From NCBI GenBank assembly GCA_045649485.1, contig JAZRPZ010000030.1, positions 1-21,300 on the forward strand: a DNA stretch of 21,300 bases, written 5' to 3'. Under the pieces are notes generated by a model. The model was not told the DNA's origin, made no database searches, and worked only from the letters and a program-made list of their open reading frames with translations. This document shows positions 1 to 6,250 of the stretch, piece by piece. The position numbers and the translations under genes were made by a program. Positions within the stretch are counted from its first letter, which is position 1; every line of letters begins with the position of its first letter. The DNA is from RUG11247 sp045649485. GTDB lineage: Bacteria; Bacillota; Clostridia; Christensenellales; Aristaeellaceae.

Positions 1-60
1 ATTCGAACCCGCAACCTGCTGATTACAAATCAGCTGCTCTGCCAATTGAGCTACGCCAGC
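1..60 (-). tRNA. tRNA-Thr (TGT), 3' end cut by window edge
   Basis: Read on the minus strand from 60 downwards. The 5' acceptor strand GCTGGCG, the D arm and an anticodon stem GCTGA/TCAGC enclosing the loop TTTGTAA are visible, giving anticodon TGT (threonine). The T-arm begins GCGGG-TTCGAAT and then runs off the window, so the 3' acceptor strand and any encoded CCA cannot be seen. It is the last of five tandem tRNA genes transcribed leftward. Confidence 0.93.
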
Positions 61-94
61 GCGAGCTGAGATCCCAGCCTACTCAAGAGAAAAA

Positions 95-171
95 TGGCGA
101 CCCGGAAGGGGCTCGAACCCTCGACCTCCAGCGTGACAGGCTGGCGTACTAACCAACTGTACTACCGGACC
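95..171 (-). tRNA. tRNA-Asp (GTC)
   Basis: A 77-base cloverleaf on the minus strand. Acceptor GGTCCGG pairs with CCGGGTC (two G-U pairs). The anticodon stem CCAGC/GCTGG holds the loop CTGTCAC, anticodon GTC. The T loop TTCGAGC is canonical and the 3' end is G-CCA, so CCA is encoded. It lies between the Thr and CAT tRNAs in the cluster. Confidence 0.95.
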
Positions 172-177
172 ACATGA

Positions 178-254
178 TGGTGGGCCTTCAGGGACTTGAA
201 CCCCGGACCGATCGGTTATGAGCCGACTGCTCTAACCAACTGAGCTAAAGGCCC
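178..254 (-). tRNA. tRNA with CAT anticodon (Met or lysidine-modified Ile2)
   Basis: A 77-base cloverleaf with acceptor GGGCCTT/AAGGCCC and anticodon loop CTCATAA, so the anticodon is CAT. Discriminator A and CCA are encoded. A non-GC-rich anticodon stem argues against initiator tRNA. The acceptor and D-arm start (GGGCCTTTAGCTCAG) resembles Firmicute tRNA-Ile2, whose C34 is changed to lysidine by TilS, but elongator tRNA-Met cannot be excluded by eye. A TilS-identity or tRNAscan isotype-model score would separate the two. Confidence 0.92.
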
Positions 255-268
255 TGAAGAAAAAAGAG

Positions 269-340
269 TGACCTCTACGGGACTCGAACCCGTGTTACCG
301 CCGTGAAAGGGCGATGTCTTAACCACTTGACCAAGAGGCC
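269..340 (-). tRNA. tRNA-Glu (TTC)
   Basis: A 72-base cloverleaf on the minus strand. Acceptor GGCCTCT pairs with AGAGGTC, and the anticodon loop CTTTCAC in stem CGCC/GGCG gives TTC. The T loop TTCGAGT is present. The three bases after the discriminator are CTC, so CCA is not encoded and must be added after transcription, unlike in the two downstream tRNAs (Asp and CAT). Confidence 0.94.
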
Positions 341-354
341 ACATATTCATTTAA

Positions 355-428
355 TCGGGGTGACAGGATTCGAACCTGCGGCCCCATGCTCCCAAAGCAC
401 GTGCGCTACCAAACTGCGCCACACCCCG
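355..428 (-). tRNA. tRNA-Pro (TGG)
   Basis: A 74-base cloverleaf with acceptor CGGGGTG/CACCCCG and anticodon loop TTTGGGA inside stem CGTGC/GCATG, giving TGG. The C at position 1 is typical of bacterial tRNA-Pro. CCA is not encoded (TTA follows the discriminator). It is the promoter-proximal gene of the cluster. Confidence 0.94.
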
Positions 429-471
429 GTGACCGTCGTGCGTTTGCCTTGCCTTGCAAGCGACGATAGTT

Positions 472-500
472 ATTATAGCAACTCCGAGTCCATTTGTCAA
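472..500 (-). promoter_or_regulatory. Consensus sigma-A promoter of the tRNA cluster
   Basis: On the minus strand, TTGACA (500-495) and TATAAT (477-472) are both perfect consensus hexamers, separated by exactly 17 bases. Transcription would start near 465, about 37 bases before tRNA-Pro. This strength is usual for stable RNA operons. Confidence 0.9.
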
Positions 501-538
501 CACTTTTGAATGAAAAGAATCTGTAAACTCGAAATTTC

Positions 539-567
539 TTGACGATGCCCTTTTGCGGTGGTAAAAT
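539..567 (+). promoter_or_regulatory. Promoter of the deaminase gene
   Basis: TTGACG (539-544), a 17-base spacer and TAAAAT (562-567) lie 33 bases before the ATG at 600. It is divergent from the tRNA promoter, with the two -35 elements about 40 bases apart. Confidence 0.8.
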
Positions 568-599
568 GCCTCTATAAAAACCTCACGGAGGACAAAACT

Positions 600-1067
600 A
601 TGGACAGATGGGATAAGCGCTTCATGGAAGTGGCAAACCTGGTCTCCACTTGGGCCAGCTGTTATCAGCAGGACAGAAAGATAGGCGCAGTCATCGTAAA
701 AGACAAGCGCATACTCACCACCGGTTACAACGGTGCGCCCGCAGGCGTAAAGACCTGCGTTGAGCGCGGCGAATGCCTCCGCAAAAAGCTGGGTATAGCC
801 TCCGGCACCCGTCATGAGCTGTGCTACGCCATCCATGCAGAACAGAACGCCATCATCCAGGCTGCAAAGCTCGGTATTTCCATCGAAGGTGCCACGCTCT
901 ACTGCACCCACCAGCCCTGTATAATCTGTGCAAAGATGATCGTAAATTCCGGCATCGTCCGCATCGTATATGAAAAGGGCTATCCGGATGATTTCTCCCG
1001 CGAGATAATCGCCGAAAGCGGAGTACTTCTTGAGCGCTTCACCGAGGAGGACTACAACATCATATGA
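600..1067 (+). CDS. dCMP deaminase-family (cytidine/deoxycytidylate deaminase) protein
   Basis: A 155-residue zinc deaminase that probably converts dCMP to dUMP for thymidylate synthesis in the cytoplasm. The zinc site is clear: HAEQNA (His79, catalytic Glu81) and PCIIC (Cys107, Cys110). Upstream lie the core KIGAVIVKDKRIL and the substrate-loop motif TGYNG, with a Cys-rich insertion (Cys53, Cys59, Cys75) as in dCMP deaminases and ComEB relatives. The frame is open from 558, but the ATG at 600 is preferred because GGAGG (587-591) lies 8 bases upstream and the -10 element falls inside the longer version. The stop overlaps the next start (ATGA), so the two genes form an operon. Exact substrate, and any competence role as in ComEB, is inference. 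Confidence 0.93.
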   Translation: MDRWDKRFMEVANLVSTWASCYQQDRKIGAVIVKDKRILTTGYNGAPAGVKTCVERGECLRKKLGIASGTRHELCYAIHAEQNAIIQAAKLGISIEGATLYCTHQPCIICAKMIVNSGIVRIVYEKGYPDDFSREIIAESGVLLERFTEEDYNII

Positions 1068-1699
1068 TGGGAAAGACCCATTTATTCGTGGGCGCAGCAT
1101 CGGCACTTGCCCTTTCCCGCCCCGATACTCCCGAATACTGCATCACCGCAATGATAGGCGGCGCGCTGGGCGGAATAATCAGCGATATCGACATGCACGA
1201 TAACCGCAGCAAAAAAGAGAGTCTGTACGCCCGGATGCTGGTGCTTGGGCTCATAGCAGCCGGTCTAATAACCGGCAAAATATCCGCTGACGGCATTCTG
1301 ACAGAATTTATCGCCTCGCCCGACAAAATAAATCTGATCGGAATCGGCGCATTCATACTGCTGTGCATATTCGGAGTTATCCAGCCCCACAGAAAATTCA
1401 CCCATTCCGTCGTTGCAGCCATCCTCTACAGCACAGCCATAGGAATGATATACATGCCTCTCTGCGTACCGTTCGCTGCAGGCTTTATATCACATCTGGC
1501 AATAGATATTCTGAACAGAAAGAATCTGCAGCTGTTCTGGCCGTTAAAGACCGGCGTGAGCTTCAATCTATGTTATTCAAATAAACTGGCAGACAAACTT
1601 TTCCTTATCGCCGGCATTGCCGCCACAGCTTATTTCGCCGGACTTCCGATACTCGTTTCCCACAGAGACGAACTTATGCAGCTGCTTGAAAAATTCTGA
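1064..1699 (+). CDS. YdjM-family (DUF457) membrane-bound metal-dependent hydrolase-like protein
   Basis: A 211-residue integral membrane protein of the YdjM/LexA-regulated hydrolase family, whose biochemical role is not established. Family motifs are the N-terminal THLFVGAAS, the acidic pair in SDID (Asp41, Asp43), the block HRKFTHS (His109 to Ser115) and HLAIDILNRKNLQLFWP (His144, Asp148). These resemble metal ligands on a membrane scaffold. Hydrophobic segments lie at roughly 57-72, 90-105, 116-145 and 178-198. ATG at 1064 overlaps the upstream stop by 4 bases, and a second ATG follows at 1067. GAGGAGG at 1044-1050 may serve either. Translation is probably coupled to the deaminase gene. No LexA box is evident in front of the operon. 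Confidence 0.85.
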   Translation: MMGKTHLFVGAASALALSRPDTPEYCITAMIGGALGGIISDIDMHDNRSKKESLYARMLVLGLIAAGLITGKISADGILTEFIASPDKINLIGIGAFILLCIFGVIQPHRKFTHSVVAAILYSTAIGMIYMPLCVPFAAGFISHLAIDILNRKNLQLFWPLKTGVSFNLCYSNKLADKLFLIAGIAATAYFAGLPILVSHRDELMQLLEKF

Positions 1700-1700
1700 C

Positions 1701-1735
1701 AAAAGAAGCGCAGGCATTTCGCCTGCGCTTCTTTT
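1701..1735. terminator. Bidirectional intrinsic terminator between convergent operons
   Basis: A perfect 15-bp stem (1701-1715 with 1721-1735) has a 5-base loop ATTTC and T-rich tracts on both strands. It sits between the stop of the YdjM gene at 1699 and the stop of potD at 1739, so it can end both transcripts. Confidence 0.92.
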
Positions 1736-1738
1736 ATT

Positions 1739-2827
1739 TTACTGTGCCTGCTTTACGCCCATCCACACCTCTTCATACAGCGCATTGTGAGCACTGATGT
1801 CGTTGAAGAACTCACAACGGTCGATGATATCCTGAGTGGGATTCAGGGTCAGGTTTGCACGCTCCTCATCGGTGTACATGGTGTCAACAACAGCCTGTAC
1901 GGGAGAGGAGTAATAGATATACTGCTGATTCCTGTAAGCGATGTCGGGGCGGCACATGAAGTCGATAAACAGCATGGCTGCTTCCTTGTTCTCGGAACCC
2001 TTGGGAATGCACATGGAGTCTACCCAGATATTGGAACCTTCTACGGGTACGCAGTAGGCCAGATCATCGTTCTTCTCCATTGCATACAGAGCGTCGCCGG
2101 ACCATACCAGTGCCAGTGCAGCTTCGCCGCCGACCATCATATCCTTGGTCTCATCTACCAGATAAGCCTTTACCATGCCGGACTTCTTCTGCTCGATAAG
2201 GATATCGCGTGCCTCGTACAGTTCGGTATCGGTAACGGAATTCATGGAATAGCCGCAGCACTTCAGACCAACGCCGATGGTATCACGCATGGAGTCCATC
2301 ATGAACACATTGCCCTTGTACTGAGGATCAAACATGCTATCCCAGCTGTCAACGGGACCATTGGTCTTCTCGGTGTTGTAGAGAATACCTACAGTGCCCC
2401 ACATGTATGCTACGGAATACTTGCCCTCGGGGTCGAAACCGGGGGTCTTGATCCAATCGTAGAGACCTGCATAATTGGGCATGGATGCAGTATCCAGTTC
2501 AAGGAGCATATCCTCGTTGATGAGGCGCTCGATGATATAATCGGAGGGAATGATAACGTCGTAGCTGGAGGGGCTTGCCATCAGCTTGGTGTACATCTCC
2601 TCACAGGTGGTGAAATTGGCATATTCAACCTTGATTCCGGTCTCTTCATAGAAAAGATCCAGAACCTCTTCATCAATATAATCATACCAGTTGAAAACAG
2701 TAATGGTGGTGCCTGCATAGGGCTTGTTGGGGTCTGCCTCAACAACTTCTTCTTTGCCGCAGCCGGTCAGAGCCAGCACCAGCACCATAGCCATTGCAAA
2801 AGCCAGGATCTTCTTCAGCCAGTTCAT
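1739..2827 (-). CDS. potD: Spermidine/putrescine ABC transporter, substrate-binding lipoprotein
   Basis: A 362-residue extracytoplasmic binding protein. The N-terminus has a signal peptide with lipobox LTGC (acylated Cys23), then a short acidic linker. The mature protein starts with ITVFNWYDYIDEEVLDLFYEETG, the usual start of PotD-type polyamine-binding proteins. It continues with SSYDVIIPSDYIIERL and ends with the segment around WVDSMCIPKGS that contributes to the ligand cleft. It is the last gene of the operon, 28 bases after potC, with AAAGGGG as ribosome site. Polyamine specificity (spermidine or putrescine) is inferred from the operon and cannot be set by eye. Confidence 0.95.
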   Translation of the reverse strand: MNWLKKILAFAMAMVLVLALTGCGKEEVVEADPNKPYAGTTITVFNWYDYIDEEVLDLFYEETGIKVEYANFTTCEEMYTKLMASPSSYDVIIPSDYIIERLINEDMLLELDTASMPNYAGLYDWIKTPGFDPEGKYSVAYMWGTVGILYNTEKTNGPVDSWDSMFDPQYKGNVFMMDSMRDTIGVGLKCCGYSMNSVTDTELYEARDILIEQKKSGMVKAYLVDETKDMMVGGEAALALVWSGDALYAMEKNDDLAYCVPVEGSNIWVDSMCIPKGSENKEAAMLFIDFMCRPDIAYRNQQYIYYSSPVQAVVDTMYTDEERANLTLNPTQDIIDRCEFFNDISAHNALYEEVWMGVKQAQ

Positions 2828-2855
2828 TTATCATTTATCCCCTTTCTCATTTGTG

Positions 2856-3629
2856 TCAGCGCACGTCTTCAAGAGAAGAACGCTTGTTGATTATCAAAAG
2901 CAGCGCCAGTACCACCAGGAACATCAGCGCAAACAGCGCATACATGCTGGGCGATACGCCGCGCTTGGCGGAACCGTAGACCGCCATGGACAGGTTATTC
3001 ACCGTGCCGCCGGTGAAATAAGAAATGATGAAATCGTCGATGGACATGGTGAATGCCATCAGCATACCGGTAACGATACCGGGCGATATCTCGGGAATGA
3101 TGACCTTGTATATCGCCTTCCAGGGCTTGCAGCCCAGATCCAGCGCCGCTTCATACATATTGGGATCCATCTGCTTAAGCCTCGGCAGCACCGAGAACAG
3201 TACATACGGCGTGTCAAAGGCTATATGCGCCAGCGTCATAGTCCAGAATCCCGTAGGAATATTCAGCTGTATGAACAGCAGCATCAGCGAAATACCGGTA
3301 ACGATATCGGGCATGGTCATGGGCAGATAGGAAACATTCAGCACCCAGGAAGCCCAGCCCTTCTTCATGGCATGGATACCGATCGCCGCCAGCGTACCCA
3401 GTACCGTAGATACGATGGTAGCTATCACCGCAACAGATACAGTGACCTTCAGCGCTTCCATTATATTCCTGTCATCAAACAGTTCGATATACCATTTGAA
3501 GGAAAAGCCTTCCCACTGTGCGGGAGAACGGCCTTCGTTGAAGGAAAGCACGATCATTACCACGATGGGTGCATACAGGAATATGAGAATGAGCGCGATA
3601 TACAGCTTCTTGAGCAGTTTGCTCACCAC
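2856..3629 (-). CDS. potC: Spermidine/putrescine ABC transporter permease PotC
   Basis: A 257-residue inner-membrane permease of the BPD_transp_1 type with about six transmembrane helices. The N-terminal segment (residues 9-29) leads into the periplasmic signature FNEGRSPAQWEGFS, typical of PotC. The cytoplasmic EAA loop (YEAALDLGCKPWKAI, residues 159-173) docks on PotA. The start is GTG at 3629 or the adjacent GTG at 3626. The second would give a GTGA overlap with potB. A purine-rich GGGGG at the end of potB is the ribosome site. Its overlap with potB implies coupled translation. Confidence 0.95.
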   Translation of the reverse strand: MVSKLLKKLYIALILIFLYAPIVVMIVLSFNEGRSPAQWEGFSFKWYIELFDDRNIMEALKVTVSVAVIATIVSTVLGTLAAIGIHAMKKGWASWVLNVSYLPMTMPDIVTGISLMLLFIQLNIPTGFWTMTLAHIAFDTPYVLFSVLPRLKQMDPNMYEAALDLGCKPWKAIYKVIIPEISPGIVTGMLMAFTMSIDDFIISYFTGGTVNNLSMAVYGSAKRGVSPSMYALFALMFLVVLALLLIINKRSSLEDVR

Positions 3630-4438
3630 ATACCGCCCCCTTCGTTATCAGGATCCACCTTACGCAGCAGCGCAAGGGAAGCGATTATCAGCACCAGCAG
3701 TATAAGGGAGATGGTGGAACCCATCTGCCAGTTGCCGAAGGTAATAAACTGCAGTTCGATCTGGTCGCCGACCATGGCAGTCATGCCGCCGCCCAGTATC
3801 TTGGAAAGGGCGAATGTGGTGACAGCAGGCATGAACACCATAGTGATGCCCGATACCACTCCCGGAAGAGAAAGCGGAATAGTGACCTTGGTAAGAACCT
3901 GCAGGGAGTTTGCACCCAGATCCTCTGCCGCCTCTATAACGCGCTGATCCAGCTTTTTGAGGCAGGTATAGATAGGAAGGATCATGAAGGGCAGGAAGTT
4001 ATATACCATACCCAGCAGCACCGCGCCTTCGGTGTAGAGCAGCTGCGGCATCTCAATATTCAGAAATCCGAACAGCACACTGAGCACACCGCCGTCGCGC
4101 ATCAGCTCACGCATGGCGTAAGTGCGCAGCAGGAAGTTCATCCACATGGGAATAAGTATCAATACAAACAGCGCGCGGTTTCTCGAAAGATCCTTGCTTG
4201 AAAGAAACATCGCTGCGGGATAGCCCAGCACAAGGCATATCAGAGTGCACTGGATAGCCAGCCTGATGCTGCTCCAGAGAGTGGTCATATTGCCCTCAGT
4301 GAAGTAGCTGCCCCAGTTTGCAAGGGATACCGCGCCTTCCGCGTTTGTGAACGCGTAGTACACCACATACAGCAGGGGCATGATGGTGAACACAGCCATC
4401 CACACTATATAGGGCGATGCGAAAAATGAACGCTTCAT
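3623..4438 (-). CDS. potB: Spermidine/putrescine ABC transporter permease PotB
   Basis: A 271-residue permease partner of PotC. Transmembrane helices appear near residues 9-29, 60-80, 88-104, 138-158, 194-212 and 240-260. The EAA loop IEAAEDLGANSLQVLTKVTI begins at residue 168, with the invariant Gly at 175. The motif LRTYAMRELMRDGGVLS is typical of PotB. The ATG at 4438 overlaps the end of potA by 4 bases, so stoichiometric expression with the ATPase is likely. Confidence 0.95.
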   Translation of the reverse strand: MKRSFFASPYIVWMAVFTIMPLLYVVYYAFTNAEGAVSLANWGSYFTEGNMTTLWSSIRLAIQCTLICLVLGYPAAMFLSSKDLSRNRALFVLILIPMWMNFLLRTYAMRELMRDGGVLSVLFGFLNIEMPQLLYTEGAVLLGMVYNFLPFMILPIYTCLKKLDQRVIEAAEDLGANSLQVLTKVTIPLSLPGVVSGITMVFMPAVTTFALSKILGGGMTAMVGDQIELQFITFGNWQMGSTISLILLVLIIASLALLRKVDPDNEGGGMW

Positions 4439-5493
4439 TTTGCGGAGGTCGCCTCCCTGTGCATGATGTGGATATTGTAAGGTACAATGGACAGACCGAC
4501 TTCGCTGCCTGCGGGCTGCATTACGGTGGAATGCACCTTCCAGCGATATCCGCCTGCGGCGATCATCATTTCATAATGCACGCCCTTGAACAGCACGGAT
4601 TCCACAACGCCGCTGAGCATGCCTACGTCCTGACCTACTACCATGATATCTTCGGGACGTACCACAACATCCACTTCCTCATTGTGGTCGAATCCTTCAT
4701 CAACGCAGGGGAACTTCTGGCCGCACATATGGACCATGTTGTCCTCCAGCATGGTGCCGGGCAGTATGTTGGATTCACCGATGAAATCGGCTACGAAAGC
4801 GTTCTTGGGTTCGTCGTAGATGCGCTTGGGATCGCCTATCTGATGGATACGTCCGCCGGACATTACCGCAATGGTATCCGACATGGTGAGCGCTTCTTCC
4901 TGGTCATGGGTAACATAGATGAAGGTAATGCCCAGTTCCTGCTGCATGGCCTTCAGTTCTACCTGCATGCTCTTGCGCAGCTTGAGATCCAGTGCGCCCA
5001 GAGGTTCGTCCAGCAGCAGAACTTCGGGCTCATTTACCAGCGCACGCGCAATGGCGATACGCTGCTGCTGACCACCGGAAAGAGAATTGGTGGTACGCTT
5101 CTCATAGCCTTCCATGTTTACCAGTTCCAGCATGCGGCCGACACGGCGATCGATCTCGGTTTTGCTCATTTTTTTCAGTTTGAGACCGAATGCGATGTTG
5201 TCGCGCACGTTCATATGGTGGAACAGCGCATACTTCTGGAAAACGGTGTTTACCCTGCGCTTATAGGGAGGCACGCTGGTGATATCGCTGCCTTCGAACA
5301 TGACTCTGCCCTCGGAAGGATATTCAAAACCGCCGATGATTCTGAGCATGGTGGTCTTTCCGCAGCCGGACGGGCCAAGCAGGGTAAGGAATTCCTTTTT
5401 CCTGATGTAAAGATCCACATTTTTCAGGACCTGTGTATCGCCAAAGCTCTTGGAAATGCCCTCGAGCTCAATAAGACGCATTTCGTCGTACAT
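4435..5493 (-). CDS. potA: Spermidine/putrescine ABC transporter ATP-binding protein PotA
   Basis: A 352-residue ATPase powering polyamine import. Walker A is GPSGCGKT (residues 40-47), the ABC signature LSGGQQQ (138-144), Walker B VLLLDEP (158-164) and the switch histidine His196 in VTHD. After about residue 235 there is a TOBE-type regulatory domain (VVVRPEDI). The ATG at 5493 has AAGGGGA about 7 bases upstream. A second Met at codon 5 is possible but lies further from that site. It follows the regulator gene by 17 bases. Confidence 0.96.
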   Translation of the reverse strand: MYDEMRLIELEGISKSFGDTQVLKNVDLYIRKKEFLTLLGPSGCGKTTMLRIIGGFEYPSEGRVMFEGSDITSVPPYKRRVNTVFQKYALFHHMNVRDNIAFGLKLKKMSKTEIDRRVGRMLELVNMEGYEKRTTNSLSGGQQQRIAIARALVNEPEVLLLDEPLGALDLKLRKSMQVELKAMQQELGITFIYVTHDQEEALTMSDTIAVMSGGRIHQIGDPKRIYDEPKNAFVADFIGESNILPGTMLEDNMVHMCGQKFPCVDEGFDHNEEVDVVVRPEDIMVVGQDVGMLSGVVESVLFKGVHYEMMIAAGGYRWKVHSTVMQPAGSEVGLSIVPYNIHIMHREATSAK

Positions 5494-5510
5494 TTCTCGA
5501 TCCCCTTACA

Positions 5511-6053
5511 TTAAAAACTGGGAGGCGTGGATATCCACAGTATGCGGCACACGGACTTGCCCGCATTCACTATCTTATGAGGCGCGGAAGGTCTGAAATA
5601 GAAGCTGTCATCCCTGCGCGCGCGCACAGTACGGTCGCCCACGATTATCTTTATCGATCCGGCAAGAACATAGCCGAATTCCTCGCCCTCATGGGGGTCG
5701 TCCTCATCGGATTCCCCGCCGGGCTCCATCTCTACGAGAATGGGTTCCATGGAATTCTTCTGTGCAGAAGGCACCAGCCATTTGATAAAGCCCTTCATGC
5801 CTTCCGGGTCTTCCTTCACGAACATGTCCGAGTCGGTAAATACTATCTTTTCATCGCCGGAATCACTGAAAAAAGTCTTCAGATCGGTGCCCAGCGATTC
5901 AAGTATGTCTGTAAGCGTCGCCACAGAAGGCGAAGTAAGATCGCGCTCCAAAAGCGATATAAAACCCTTGGAGAGCTCGCAACGGTTTGCCAGTTCCTCC
6001 TGCGTGAGCCCGCGCTGCATTCTCAGCCTGCGAATGCTCTTTCCTATCTCCAA
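5511..6053 (-). CDS. XRE-type HTH regulator with cupin domain (probable pot operon regulator)
   Basis: A 180-residue two-domain transcription factor. An XRE/HTH_3 DNA-binding domain occupies about residues 6-60 (IRRLRMQRGLTQEELA; recognition-helix region KGFISLLE). A cupin_2 sensor domain spans about 103-175, with motifs HEGEEFGYVLAG (121-132) and RPSAPHKI (154-161). This architecture matches PuuR-like regulators that sit with polyamine genes. It is first in the operon, directly before potA, so it is probably autoregulatory and senses a polyamine or related metabolite. The ligand and the sign of control are inference. Confidence 0.93.
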   Translation of the reverse strand: MEIGKSIRRLRMQRGLTQEELANRCELSKGFISLLERDLTSPSVATLTDILESLGTDLKTFFSDSGDEKIVFTDSDMFVKEDPEGMKGFIKWLVPSAQKNSMEPILVEMEPGGESDEDDPHEGEEFGYVLAGSIKIIVGDRTVRARRDDSFYFRPSAPHKIVNAGKSVCRILWISTPPSF

Positions 6054-6067
6054 GCAATTTCACCTCG

Positions 6068-6083
6068 GTTCAAAATTTTAAAC
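6068..6083. promoter_or_regulatory. Candidate operator for the XRE-cupin regulator
   Basis: A 16-base near-palindrome GTTCAAAATTTTAAAC (7 of 8 half-site positions symmetric) lies just downstream of the probable -10 and before the regulator's ribosome site. A dimeric XRE protein bound here would block its own operon. Based on symmetry and position only. Confidence 0.4.
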
Positions 6084-6098
6084 ACTAAAGCAGTTTAT

Positions 6099-6127
6099 AT
6101 TAAACCATACACAAGCCCCCGCGTCAA
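6099..6127 (-). promoter_or_regulatory. Probable promoter of the pot operon
   Basis: On the minus strand, TTGACG (6127-6122), a 17-base spacer ending in TGG, and TTTAAT (6104-6099). The -10 is imperfect, and an alternative AT-rich hexamer TATAAA lies 5 bases further on with poorer spacing. It precedes the regulator ATG by about 45 bases. Confidence 0.65.
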
Positions 6128-6210
6128 GTTAATTGTCCATTATACTGCGCTTATTTGTTTAATATTTTGTGTTTTCTCAAAGCACTGCACGAAACCGATA
6201 AATCTGTGCA

Positions 6211-6240
6211 AAAAGCCCCGCACACATGTGCGGGGCTTTA
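6211..6240 (-). terminator. Intrinsic terminator of the L,D-transpeptidase gene
   Basis: A 12-bp GC-rich stem AAAGCCCCGCAC/GTGCGGGGCTTT has a 4-base loop. It is followed on the minus strand by a run of T residues and lies about 11 bases after the stop codon at 6251. Confidence 0.9.
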
Positions 6241-6250
6241 CATATATCCG

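Noticed and set aside
351..1106. A 251-codon minus-strand frame covering tRNA-Pro, two promoters and the deaminase gene.
   Set aside because: It runs through a tRNA gene and consensus promoters and opposes a gene with an intact zinc site; no coding character.
1787..2890. A 367-codon plus-strand frame opposite potD, and a further long frame at 2724-3947 opposite potC and part of potB.
   Set aside because: Shadow frames of an intact potABCD operon with lipobox, EAA loops and Walker motifs; no domain or start signal of their own.
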